DNA of 64,000 nt from Epiperipatus broadwayi (Eukaryota > Onychophora > Udeonychophora > Euonychophora > Peripatidae), in contig JAQFVV010006245.1 of the NCBI GenBank assembly GCA_028023455.1, forward strand, positions 5,017,276 to 5,081,275. The letters are read 5' to 3'. Shown in pieces: positions 35,786 to 46,914 of the stretch. Every line of letters starts with the position of its first letter. Positions within the stretch are counted from its first letter, which is position 1. The notes below the pieces were generated by a model that had not been told where the DNA came from, did no database searches, and was given only the letters and a program-made list of their open reading frames with translations. The translations under genes were made by a program, and so were the position numbers.

Positions 35786-37179
35786 AATTAATCTAAAAAA
35801 TACACAGACAAATTCCTATTAAAATTATTATTTACACATATATATAAACGGAATTTAACATATTACTAAATTTAATTATAACAAATGGAAATAGATTTTA
35901 ATAATTTAACACAAGCAATTGTAGATTATTTATTTATGGAAAAGTTATTACTATCTCCTAATTTTCTTAATTTATTAATAGAATATTCTATTCAAACTCA
36001 ATCACACTACATTTATTGACTTAACCTAATCAATTATAAAATCTTATTCCTAATTTTTAATACAACAAAATTTATCAAGAATTTACTAGTAGAATCTTCT
36101 ATTAAAATACAACCATGTTATGTTTATTATTCATTATTATGACAATAACAATATAATTTAAGCATATGAACATATATGTAGTATTCAGATTACAACAAAG
36201 TGCAGCTATTGCAGTCCTAATAATCAGAAAGTTTACAGAGAATTATTAAAGAATAATCATTAAAATTTATAATGCAGTTCTAAAATAAAGATGCTAAATT
36301 AAAGTCGACTGAAAAAACTAAATGCAATCGTAATCAATAATCATACAGAGATATTGTTTGTTTGATTATATCTTGCCTCCAAATAACTTTAATAGTTTTT
36401 GGGCAAAAAAAAAACCCAACAAATATACAATGATATTTTTTTATAAAAGTCAAATATAGTTTGATACAAAAATTTCATTTTTTCCAGATCTGATAAATAA
36501 AAGATATATAGAAGTTTTAAATAATTATAAAACAACTTGGAGTTTATAAAGCAATAATATTGAAACTTTTTTAAAAAATTAAAATTTATAATATGTCAGA
36601 TTTAAATAATCATAAAGATTAATAAATTTTTAATAGCATTAGTGTATTACTTTTTTTTTTTGTTAAATGAATATGTGAAAATAAAACTGATTACCTACTA
36701 TTAACAATAATAAAAAGAACTGTATGAAAGAAGTTATTTGTACTTAATAAGGTATAAAATAAAAATTGCATTATATTGTTTCAATATAAAAATAGTATCA
36801 CAAAATACAAAATAATATAATGTCTGTAAAATTAAGTTGTCAGATGACTTTTGTCACAAAAGTTCTTTAATTCTGCCATAATTATTCATGAGTTTTAAAA
36901 GATAATTTTTTAATACTTACAAAATTTTCTTCAGCAAAAAATTTCTATTCATACAAAAATATAAAAGACCATTATTATTGTACTTTTATATATTTGCAAC
37001 ATATATAATTCTAGAGATAAAAAACTATCTGCAAAACATAATTTTATTCAGTAAGTTAAAAAGAACTTACACATTTTTTCTATGTGAGTGTGTTTAGGAG
37101 AATTAAGAGTCAACATACATATTTTGGAAATTTACAATTATAAATGAAATATTTATTTATATAGCGCGATGTATATAAA
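35786..37179. other. CLIP intron sequence, no gene seen
   Basis: AT-rich. A TATAGCGCGATGTATA word at 37159-37174 is the inverse of CATCGCGCTATA in the tandem repeats at 44.4-45.1 and 54.8 kb. Confidence 0.5.
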
Positions 37180-37294
37180 TTGTAATAAACTAAAGATCAG
37201 CATTTCAAGCTAATGAAAGTATTCATTTATTATTAACATTCATAAAAAAGTGCATGTACATTAGCTTGAAATGCTGATCTTTAGTTTATTACAA
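37180..37294. repeat. Perfect 36-bp inverted repeat (hairpin) beside CLIP first coding exon
   Basis: Bases 37180-37215 are perfectly complementary to 37259-37294, with a 43-nt loop. Loop and arm sequence (ATTCATTTATTATTAACATT, GCATGTACATTAGCTT) are related to the repeat unit at 44.25-45.1 and 54.7-55.1 kb. The hairpin starts about 50 nt downstream of the CLIP donor site, in transcript orientation. Confidence 0.9.
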
Positions 37295-37343
37295 TTATAA
37301 ATGAAGCAAATTAAAAAAAAAACAAAAAAAAACAAATACTTAC

Positions 37344-37618
37344 TTCTTCAATAAAAAGAAGAATATTTTTCTGTATTTGTGGTACCCATTGTCTAAGAAT
37401 TGCAAATATTTCTGCAATTGTAGTCAAAGGGCGCTTTAATATGTCTCTACAGTCAGGACAATGAGGATCAAAAAATCCTAACTCCAACCTCCGGCAATTA
37501 TCACACAGTGGCGCATCAACAGCAGGATGAATTATTGGCTTTTGACGCTGAGGTATACTAAAATCCACCAAAACAAAAGCTGACTGTTCCTCACTAGAGT
37601 CTTCATGAGTCATTGTGA
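37344..37618 (-). CDS. CLIP3/4-like: First coding exon of CLIP3/CLIP4-like gene
   Basis: The ATG at 37613-37611 lies five bases after a TTATTTCTAG acceptor (ends 37619), so untranslated leader exon(s) should lie further toward higher coordinates; none was identified. The exon encodes 90 residues and ends after E-E at a GTAAGT donor (37343-37338), phase 0. An acidic start (THEDSSEEQ) is followed by RQKPIIHP, then CDNC and C..C pairs, GFFDPHCPDCRDIL, TTIAEIFAILRQWVPQIQKN. Vertebrate CLIP3/CLIP4 has RQKPVVHP, FFDPN...C.EIL and ELFAI.RQWVPQVQ in the same order. Joining to 25229 continues as ILKRG, as in the family. CLIP3/4 proteins bind microtubules through CAP-Gly domains and act in membrane trafficking; those domains are outside this window. 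Confidence 0.93.
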
Positions 37619-38140
37619 CTAGAAATAAAAATAAAAACTTATTTTATCATCTATAATATATATCTATGATAACTAATAGACTAAAAATAGTTTATTTGAA
37701 TTGTCTTGGTAAAGAATGTATTTTCAATAAGATTATAATCAATCAATAGAAAGCATTTGACTATTAGTGGCAATTTTTGCAACTGATTTCTGATTATTTT
37801 TTAGCATAAATTATTTAAGCAATTGGTATTCAAGATTCATGCATTACATCAATAAAATTCAAATTTTTAAAAGTATATTATAATCCTAATAAAATTTTTA
37901 AAATAAGTATTGTTGTTGTCTTATTCTAATTAGGACATAAATGTCAATGAATGGATAGTTTATTATATCTGAGCTAGGGATAATCTCTAGTTTAATAAGT
38001 GATTAGTGATAATCATTGATGAGTTTATTTCAGGTGGTTTAATTAAAGTTGTAAGAAAAATAAGTTTGGCATTTTAAAATCAAAATGTATTAGTTTATTA
38101 TTGATAAATACTGAACAAATGATTGAGGTATATGTAAGAG
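37619..38140. other. Sequence upstream of CLIP first coding exon, no gene seen
   Basis: Probably 5' intron. Pyrimidine-rich tract before the acceptor at about 37622-37645, otherwise AT-rich. Confidence 0.5.
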
Positions 38141-38144
38141 ATTG

Positions 38145-38202
38145 TGATCTGGACCAACTGATGAGTGCTGGCTTAGCAGGAAATGCATCTTGGGAGTTAA
38201 TT
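38145..38202 (+). ncRNA. Hammerhead-ribozyme-like motif (probably decayed)
   Basis: Stem I CCAA (38154-38157) pairs with UUGG (38190-38193). The core CUGAUGA is at 38158-38164. Stem II is UGCU/AGCA around loop GGCUU (38166-38178), with a G-G mismatch next to the core. GAAA is at 38180-38183. A minimal stem III AU-GC-AU is followed by C 38189, giving an AUC cleavage triplet. TG and CA in stem III are what CpG decay of the common GAAACGCGUC form would give, which suggests an old inactive copy. Outer stem I pairing is weak. Confidence 0.5.
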
Positions 38203-41200
38203 GTCTTTTTATGTGTCATCACTCATGTTTTAAGAATTTTTGGTGGAGTGGAAGTTATTAAGTATATCTATGAATGAATCAAACAAATTGACACTGACAA
38301 ATTTCTATTTAGGAAAAAAATCAATCTCCTTTTATTTAATATTTCTAATCACTAATGATGTACATTCTTTCAAAAATCCATTCGACAATTCGAGTTTTAA
38401 TTTTATATATATTAAGATACATCATCTCATAGTCATAATTATATAGATAGCTTATGTGTATGCAAATACATTTAAAGTTTAAAGGAAAAAAGAAATGAAC
38501 TTACAAAATTTACTCACATAAATATTTAAAATATAGGGATTAAAATAAAGTCTAGAATGATTTAAATATTAATTAAGTAGATAATAATATTTTTGATATT
38601 TTGAAATAAATTATATAAAGTTAAATACAAAGATGTCTAATACAAATATATTATTTTTGATTCTGACAAAAATCTGAATATTTAATGTAACAAAATAAAC
38701 AAAACTTCTTTTGTCTAACAAAAATGTTTTTAAGGGACATATAATCATAAAAAATATTTTCAATATGTTTATATATAAAAGATTGAGGAAAAAATTTCAA
38801 TCAAAAATTTATTTTTGAATCTTTATTATTTTCATGAAAGTAGAATAAACATTAATAATTATTAAATTATAGTTATAATCTTATTTTTTATTAATTAAAA
38901 AAAGAAAATAAACCTTTTTAATCATTTGGCTTATCAATTTGTATATTCTTTAGTAGAGAATATAAATACTGGGGTTAAGTTTAAAAGAATTACAGTCAGG
39001 AAAAGTGCAGCTGCTAGCAGTTTCCATAATAATTAAGTTTGTGGTACCATTCACTGCTATCTGTATTGACCTATAGCCTAAATGTGTGTTAATCATTGCC
39101 TACTGTACAAAAAAGCTAAATCTTAATTAATGGCTTTCGGCATTTACCTTACCTATTAAAAAATACTATATATATATAAGATGCTGATCTGCCCAGAATA
39201 CTTCTATAATGTATTCTACATATGGAAATCTATATGCATATAGAAAAACAGATGAAAAAAACTTCAGCATTAAAAAAGGGCAGAAATATGTACATTTATA
39301 GTATATAATTATTTAAAATTAACTTCAGTGTTTTAAAAAATGAAAGAAAAATCTATTTATTTATATGTAAAATAAAAAAAGTATTTCACTTATATTAATA
39401 TGCACTATTGACTGACTAAAGGTAAACAGTGGAAATGCAAACAAATTTTAAAAAATAACCCATGGTTGATATGGAAAACAGATAAGTCTTAAGAGAAAAG
39501 ATGTTAAAGTTTAGATAAAATGATAGATAAAAAAAATTAAAAATTTTTATATATAAGTTTTCATAAAAGACCCTTCTTGACTGGTTTTATAGTTTAAAAA
39601 ATGCAAGAAAATTGTCGAATTCCTAGTTTAAGATTTTTATGTTAAAATATACCTAGAGATCTAAAATTCAAGTGAGCAAGCATAGAAAAAAAATTGCATT
39701 TTGTTGCAATATTTTAACTTATATAATTTAAATCATTTATTACGAATTGAAATGTTTTTAATATATTACAAAATTCACTACATCTATCACTTCCTTTATT
39801 TGCTGCAATATTTTATATAAATATAATTTGTACACCTTACTCCAAACACTTTATAGCAAAAAAAAGATATATATTTATATACACACACAACCTGATGTTT
39901 TCTTCACAACTATGATATAATAATAAATAAATACATAAATAATATAATAAACAAATGTAATCAATAAAATTTAAAAAGTAAAAAATATTAAATGTAATAA
40001 AATAAAATTAAATAAATTAAATGTGATGAAATGGAATTATAACCAAATAAAATCTGGATAAAGTAAAATAAAATATATAACATAAAATTGAAATATAAAA
40101 TAAAGATTTGTCATGTGTATTACTGCCTGTATAAATATATAAATAATTATTAATTTAAATACATTTTCTTTTATTATTTTTTAAATATCCCCTAATTATT
40201 ATTATTCCTTAATGAATCAATATAAAATTGTAATTCTATTATCCTCAAATTAATAAAATATTTATGATTTTATCTTTATATATTCTTTAGTCCAAGATTG
40301 ATTCACTTATTAAATATATATTCTTTTTATTTTAAAATCATTTATAATATCTATCTTCTATTAGTAATAATTTTTCTTTTAAATTTATTGTCTATTCTAT
40401 AACTATAAATCATAAATATTATTTTTTATTTTTCTACTACTCTTTCAGTTTTCTTAAATATTTCCAAAAAAAACATATTATATACAGTATTTATTTTTCA
40501 TTATAAAACCACATTTTTTAATATTTTATTATTATGCTAATTTTTATTTTATAAATATATTATCAACTATAAACATACTGTATTCATATTTGCATTTAAA
40601 TATAAAAATTTCTACAAATCCATATACACATATATATATATTATTATTATTATTTATAATATTTAAATACAAACATAGTATTTATAAGTAATTTTATATT
40701 TACATATTTTTCCTTTATATATCTTTTTTTATAAATAACTTTATAATAATATACTCTGATCCAAAAATCTCTAATCAATTTTGGTTTAATCTTTTTTATT
40801 AATATTACTTTCGTTTTTCTTTAATATTATCTGTATATAACATCATTTTTATTAAAACCTTCTGGAAATTTGTGTTGTTTCTTCATATGTGTATATATCG
40901 GTGATTTACTATCTAACATTTGAATGAATTTGATAAAAATACTTTTTGATTTCCAACAGATATGTAGATGATTATTTGACCATTTTTAATAAAAGCCAAA
41001 GACAATATAAATATGAATATATTTGTAGATGATATATATTTATGAAATGAAAAATTAGCATAATATTAAAATATAAAATAATATAATATGAAATATCAAT
41101 TTATAAAGAAAAATTATATAATAATTTAGCAATTTATTAAGTAATAAAAGCAATACTAAAAATAAGATTATAAATGATATAAATTGATCAGTTAAAGTAT

Positions 41201-41575
41201 ATAAAAATATACAAATAAAGGTTTACACAAATAAAAAATTGCAGTGATTATAGGTAGTTTAACTAATATATAATATGAGTTAGGATATAAGATAACTGGA
41301 AATTTTTAAGAAACTGAAATAGTAGTAGGTAACTTAAAAAAGATTTATACTATATATGATTTATAGTTATAGAATAAAAAGATAAATATAAAAGAAAAAA
41401 TATTCATAACAGAAGATTGAATTAGAAATAATATTTTTAATAAATGGATCAACGTTGGACAATGATAAAATCATAAAGTATTTTATTTACTTGGGGCTAA
41501 TAAAATTAGTTTTATGTTAATTTAATTTATAAGGAATAGTAATAATTAGGGGATATTAAAAAATAATAAAAGATA
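38203..41575. other. AT-rich sequence, no gene seen
   Basis: Extremely AT-rich. Bases 39900-41560 consist largely of A/T words with partly complementary left and right halves (for example TTATTATTTTTTAAATATCCCC at about 40173 against GGGGATATTAAAAAATAATAAA near 41550). This suggests a large, decayed inverted repeat. The frame at 38240-38446 has no domain. Confidence 0.4.
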
Positions 41576-41576
41576 T

Positions 41577-41616
41577 TGAAACAGTGAGATTCGTATTCGA
41601 ATCTCAAGTTTCACCT
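41577..41616. other. Short hairpin TGAAAC...GAGATTCG/CGAATCTC...GTTTCA
   Basis: GAGATTCG (41586-41593) and CGAATCTC (41598-41605) form a perfect 8-bp stem with a 4-nt loop, and TGAAAC/GTTTCA pair further out. It marks the edge of a less AT-rich segment. Function unknown. Confidence 0.6.
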
Positions 41617-43060
41617 TTTTCTGTCGTCTCTCACTGACCGGTCGATCCCAAATTTAAACTTTTGGTATCGGGTTGTGTATGTAACAATATTCAAAATGTA
41701 TAAATATATGTAGAATTCAACATAAACACGCACACATTTCGATCTCAAATTAAAGGCAATAAATACGGATAAAATAATGTAATTTAGATTCCTTCTAGTT
41801 AAATAAACTTTTGTGTAATATTAATCATTTATTTTGAATCTTATAAAGTTCGTATTTGTTGCTTAGTTTAAATTTCGTTAAATAATAATTCTAACAAAAT
41901 CTGATGCAATAATTAATTAAAGTTAAAATAATTTTATTCCCTTTTGTCTTTGAAAATTTAAAAGCATCGGTCAGTGATAGATAATAAATTAATTATAGCA
42001 AAATTCCAAAAGAATGTAATTAACGAATGTAAAGAAAAACAAACAATAGCACAGCAAATTTCTTTCTAATTAAAACCAGCAGAGCATTGATTATCCTGAG
42101 AGCAAGATAAATAAAACCTAAAAATATCTCAAGAGAAAAATTAAAAGATTAAGATAAGAAAAGGAGGCCATCTTAGACTTGCTAGAGATTTGGACTTGAA
42201 TTTTAGCTTTGCTCTCGAGTGGAGCGTCTAAAATATCTTAAATAAATTAATACTGCAAGGTATGACCGAGTAAGCACCGAAATTATTCTCCATCGGAAGA
42301 TGGCCCACCATATGCTGAGCTTCACCTTGCCCATCGTAAAAACACAAAATGATCTGCTGCCTGAAATAAACAAGAAAGCGCTGCTGTTAAAAATCAATAA
42401 AACAACATGCCAGGACAAGAAAGAAAATTTCTAATTAGAACAATCTGCTATTAAACCAATGGGAAAACAACATAAAACAGGTACCTGTGTTTATGTATTC
42501 CAACTTATAGAGTACTCTAGTAATAATAAGCTATAGCTCATCTCCTATTATTTGTATAACTTCTAAATGTAAAAAAAATTGTAAATTTGTGAAACTAAAA
42601 TTTAAGAATTCATGTAATCTGTAAACTTCTCGCATAATCTAGCTTACCCTCCCTCGATCACTTCTTAGGTGTGTATTTCTTATATCTATATTTTATTAAT
42701 AATTATCATTGAAATATTACTTCTCAGAATTGTCTTAGTGTTAAAGCTAAATCCATAATCGTCAAACAGTGAATGGTGTCGAATTGTCATTAATATTGCT
42801 TTTATAAATAACTTAAATTTCATATAAATCGAAGCATTCAAAGAATCAGTTATTGTAATGCAGGGTCGACTACTCCGTAATAGCTGGCATACTCGCTATA
42901 ATAATTCCCTTTTTAGATATTTTTATTATTATTAAATGTTAATGAATAATTATGTAAATTTCATTTCTTTGAGAGTCACCAATTTTCTTTCAGTCAAAGT
43001 TGATAATGTTGGGGAGTTTGAAATCTAGTTAAATGTTACAATTTTTAGATATTATATATG
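41617..43060. other. Mixed sequence with short open frames, unassigned
   Basis: Bases 42160-42420 are less AT-rich. On the plus strand a frame of about 55 codons there reads ...LHRKMAHHMLSF, TLPIVKTQNDLLPEINKK... without a recognisable domain. It may be a retroelement remnant. The rest is AT-rich. Confidence 0.3.
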
Positions 43061-43506
43061 TGTTACGTTTTGGAGCCCGATGGCTCATTCCACGCCGTGA
43101 ACACTCCGGATTCTCCATGGTTGAATTAACCCCAGTCGTCCTAGAACGGAATGATCAATGTTCCCGTAGGGCTGCGACCCACGCAGCCAGTGGCAAATTG
43201 GACACGACCGTTGTCCTGGTTATGCTCTTGTGAACCTTACCTCTTCGGGTCGAGGCAGAGACCAACCGAAGACCTTATAACTTATTCACGGTCTTGCAGT
43301 TTTAGCGTGCATTTTACATTGCCCTTCTAAAGCGTACCACTGTTCTTTTATATTAGTTATTATTCTCTCCATCACTCCGCTGCATTATCTTTGTCATATA
43401 CTTTCAAATAAATGTTTGCCCTTAGTCGTAAAATAAAGATTTTTATTAAATAAATGTATGTCCGCGTTACTGATGACTCTGGCAGTGCACAGATAAATTC
43501 CTTACA
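43061..43506. repeat. LTR-like GC-richer segment, TGT...ACA
   Basis: Starts TGTTACG and ends CTTACA. It is much richer in G and C than its flanks and holds several AATAAA signals (43409, 43433, 43449) and a GAGCCCGATGGCTC hairpin near its start. These are features of a retrotransposon LTR, but no partner LTR or target duplication was seen. In the other direction, CGTAACA would be the 3' terminus, so orientation is open. Confidence 0.3.
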
Positions 43507-43779
43507 GCAGATTAGAAATACTCACTCGAGAACCCTGGGTAGCTGGATTGCCTTCCTATAAATAAATGCTCCTAATAAAGAAATGTATTTTCTATATATA
43601 ATATTGCCAATTAGATATTGAAACTCTTAATTTAAAAATATGATCAATAACTTACTAATGTTTTCTGTTATTAAATATGTCAATAAATAATTTTAACTAT
43701 ACGTCTGTAGTTAAGTTTTCATTTGCTCGATGCTCATTATATATATTTCCTCGATTATATGTGTTAGTTAATATTCGTT

Positions 43780-44040
43780 TGAATGTTGGCCAACTCGGAA
43801 ACAAAACCCATGAATCTCGTGCATCTCCCTGACTACCATGCCTAAAGAAGTGTTTACTTATGTCGCATCAGAGGCGTTATTCCGTAGATTGTATTGTGGA
43901 ACCGATAAACTATGTTCGAACTCAGTATTACCGGTGGCTTCGCTACTCGATGGTGCTGCTGTTCTGTGTGGTGGTCGAATTCTGCGATATGTTAACGAGA
44001 TACACGTGTTTTGACTGTTACAATATATATTTAAATTAAT
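43780..44040. other. GC-richer island with overlapping short open frames
   Basis: Three overlapping frames are open across this patch. Plus strand from ATG 43838 (context ACCATGCC, 58 codons, contains LPVASLLDGAAVLCGG). Plus strand from ATG 43860 (59 codons, with a hydrophobic YSMVLLFCVVVEF segment). Minus strand 44082-43858 (74 codons, ending RPPHRTAAPSSSEATGNTEF and YNLR). The minus one ends just before a purine-rich stretch (GGTAGTCAGGGAGATG on the minus strand) and could be the tail of a retroelement polyprotein. None can be assigned. Confidence 0.3.
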
Positions 44041-44251
44041 GGGTTGTTCATGAATATATAAACAGATAGAAATATGTTGCATATATTACTATATATTATC
44101 CAGATCTTATTTGATTTTATTTTAATTCCATTTCATCACATTTAATTTATTTTGTTATATTTTGTTATTTATTTTTCTTTATTTTTTTAAATTTTATTGA
44201 TTACATTTGTTTATTATATTATTTATACATTTACTTTATTTTATTTATCAT

Positions 44252-45110
44252 TAGCCATTAAGCTAATGCACATGCACTTTGTGGATTTTAACTATAAATG
44301 AATACTCTCACTTACCAAACACAAGATAAAGTCTTTGTGAAAAGATAGAATGAATCCATCTATCATTTATAGTTAAAATCCACAAAATGCATGTGCATTA
44401 GCTTAATGGTGATTATTATTACAGTTTAAAAACATTGTGCTATATAAAATAAATATCTTATTTATATATGTTTAATTTCAACTAAGAATGATGAATCATA
44501 AATTCTAGTAAATTTCGCAAGCATCATTCATTCAGGCATAGTAAAGGTGATTTAAAGTGATTGTTTAATATCTTCACAATCTCATTTCCAAGTGCATGAG
44601 ATTTGCCCATATTTAAACTTTGGGTTGAAAGAATAGATGGATTCATTCTATCTTTTCACAAAGACTTTATCTTGCATTTGGAAAGTGAGAGTATTCATTT
44701 ATAGTTAAAATTCACAAAGCGCATATGCATTAGCTTAATGGCTGATTATTATTACACTTAAAAACATCGCGCTATATAAAATAAATATTTACATATGTTT
44801 AATTTCAACTAAGAATGATGAATCATAAATTCTAGTAAATTTCGCAAGCATCACGCATTTAGGCATAGTAAAGGTAATTTAAAGTGATTGTTTAATATAT
44901 TCACACTCTCATTTCCAAGTGCTTAAGATTTTCCCATACTTAAACATTTGGGTTGAAAGGATAAATGGATTCATTCTATTTTTTCACAAAGATTTTATCT
45001 TGTGTTTGGAAAGTGAGAGTATTCATTTATAGTTAAAATCCACAAAGCACATATGCATTAGTCTAATGACTGATTATTATTACAGTTTAAAAACATCACG
45101 CTATATAAAA
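44252..45110. repeat. Tandem ~330-bp repeat with terminal inverted arm
   Basis: The block GCATTAGCTTAATGG...CATCGCGCTATATAAAATA...AACTAAGAATGATGAATCATAA...TTGGAAAGTGAGAG recurs with starts near 44394, 44727 and 45055, a period of about 330 bp. An inverted copy of the block start (44255-44299) faces the first unit (44364-44409), forming a 45-bp stem. Related units occur at 54.72-55.13 kb and, as a hairpin, at 37.18-37.29 kb. No coding capacity. Confidence 0.85.
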
Positions 45111-45259
45111 TAGATATATTATTTATTTATCATTATAACTAATATTTACAAAAAAAGGGACTAAACCTTTTTAAACATGTCATAAGAAAGGTAGGCAAAT
45201 TGTTTATGATAAATATTAATATTAAATTTTAAAAAAAGAATAGATGAGATCAAATACAT

Positions 45260-46339
45260 CAGGGAAGAAGATTCTCTGGCCTTGGGGCCATTTCCGGCCC
45301 TTGAAAGCTTTTAATACAATCCCCAGACATTTTCAAAAATGAATATAAAATGGCCTTGTTTCTATAAACTTCTATTTAAACATGTGCATAGTTCAAATAT
45401 TAAATTAAGAATTAAGTAAAATAAAATATTTATTTTCTCAATTACATCCAATCTTTATAATAGTTTTATCAGAGGTGCAATAATCCAACAATTTTTCTAT
45501 ATTGTGGGATTTATCTGATTACAGATTTAATCTATGATGCTGGGGGCATTTTATTGATTTTTATAGTGGTTTTTGCATACTAATTGTATATTTACAAAAA
45601 CAAAAATATAAGTTTATTTTGTTTTATTATTATTATTATTATTTTGCATTTATTTTTTTATTATGGTGGCTATACCGAGTAAGAAAAAAAAACTGTCACA
45701 GAAAGTTGTATATTTCAATCGAAATCAATATATATTTTTTTTAATAGGATGATTAAATTAATAAGTGATACATCTGGAAAGTGTTTCAATTAATAAAGAA
45801 TATTATTTATTAAACATTCTCATTACAATAAAATTGTTATTTAGAAACTTGAAAAAGAGCTTCATCAAGTAACACGTATGTCTCATAAAAAGTCAAAACA
45901 AGTTAGAAAATTCTGTGAAGGCAAATTACTCTTTTTTTTAAAAAAAAAAAACCAACTTTAAAACATTTTCTGAAGGGGGATTTGTAAATGATTGCATCCT
46001 AGCTGCTGTAGAATTAATCTGCCTTTAACATAAAAGATGTCACAAAGAATAATTGCAAAGCAAATTGGAAAAACTGTCATCAAATGTTGAACAGTCATTA
46101 ATAATATTATTATTTTATTTTTAACTCACCAAAAAATTATGGCTTTTATTTAAAAAGGAAAACTTGAAATTGGCCTGCTAGATGAAAACATTTCCTATCC
46201 CTAATGATTAGGGATAAATTAATTAAATGTTTGATCAAATATAGCAGACTAATTTTTAAATCAATGATTTTATATGGCCCATGAATGTTATTATAAATAT
46301 CCAAATGACCCTTGGTAGAAAAAAGGTTCTGTGCCCCTG
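45260..46339 (+). mobile_element. Decayed hAT transposon with near-matching 8-bp target duplications
   Basis: The element begins CAGGGAAGA (45260) and ends TGTGCCCCTG (46339), that is CAGGGGCACA on the other strand. It is flanked by AAATACAT (45252-45259) and AAATAGAT (46340-46347), 8-bp direct repeats differing at one base, the size made by hAT transposases. Inside, plus-strand relics resemble the N-terminus of GTF2IRD2/ZBED-type hAT transposases: a K-rich start near 45673 (IPSKKKKLSQKV) and, near 45970-46020, FSEGGFVNDCILAAVELIC. The zinc-finger and catalytic parts are lost. A GCCTTGGGGCC...GGCCC segment near the left end is typical of this group. Confidence 0.7.
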
Positions 46340-46347
46340 AAATAGAT

Positions 46348-46914
46348 GATCAGTTGTATAAAACGGAACTTAAATGAGTTGATTGAATTTTCTCCCAATC
46401 TGATTGTACTTTGATAAAAGTATTTCCATAATTGATAAAAATTCCACTACCAATATTATTTGGAGAAACTGATAAAAAAAACAATTGACTGAAGATAAAA
46501 AGATAAAAAAAAAAAAAAACTGAAAGAAAAAAAAAGAGAGAAATAGAAGAGAGACAGAAAATTGCATAAACAATTAAATAAAGAAACTAGATAAATTTAG
46601 TTAGGTTTTACTTATTGACTCTTTGCAGTTATCATCATGTTTGAGATTATTGTAGAAATAAAAAGAGTGATCCTAGTGAAAATATTTTTTTATACGTAGT
46701 ACAAATTCTGCAAAAAAAATTTCACTGATAATTCTATATTTATATAAATGTCTTCAATAATTTGACTTATTTCATTAAACAATGAGTTATAAATTTATTT
46801 TTAAAATTATATACGATTTTCACAGTTGAGTATCACATTTCATGATGATAAAAAAAACTAATTATAACACAATGCACAAGTTACAAAATTCATATACAAT
46901 ATTAAAATTCTAAT
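46348..46914. other. AT-rich sequence, no gene seen
   Basis: Contains an A-rich/GA-rich tract (46500-46560) and nothing recognisable as coding. Confidence 0.6.
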
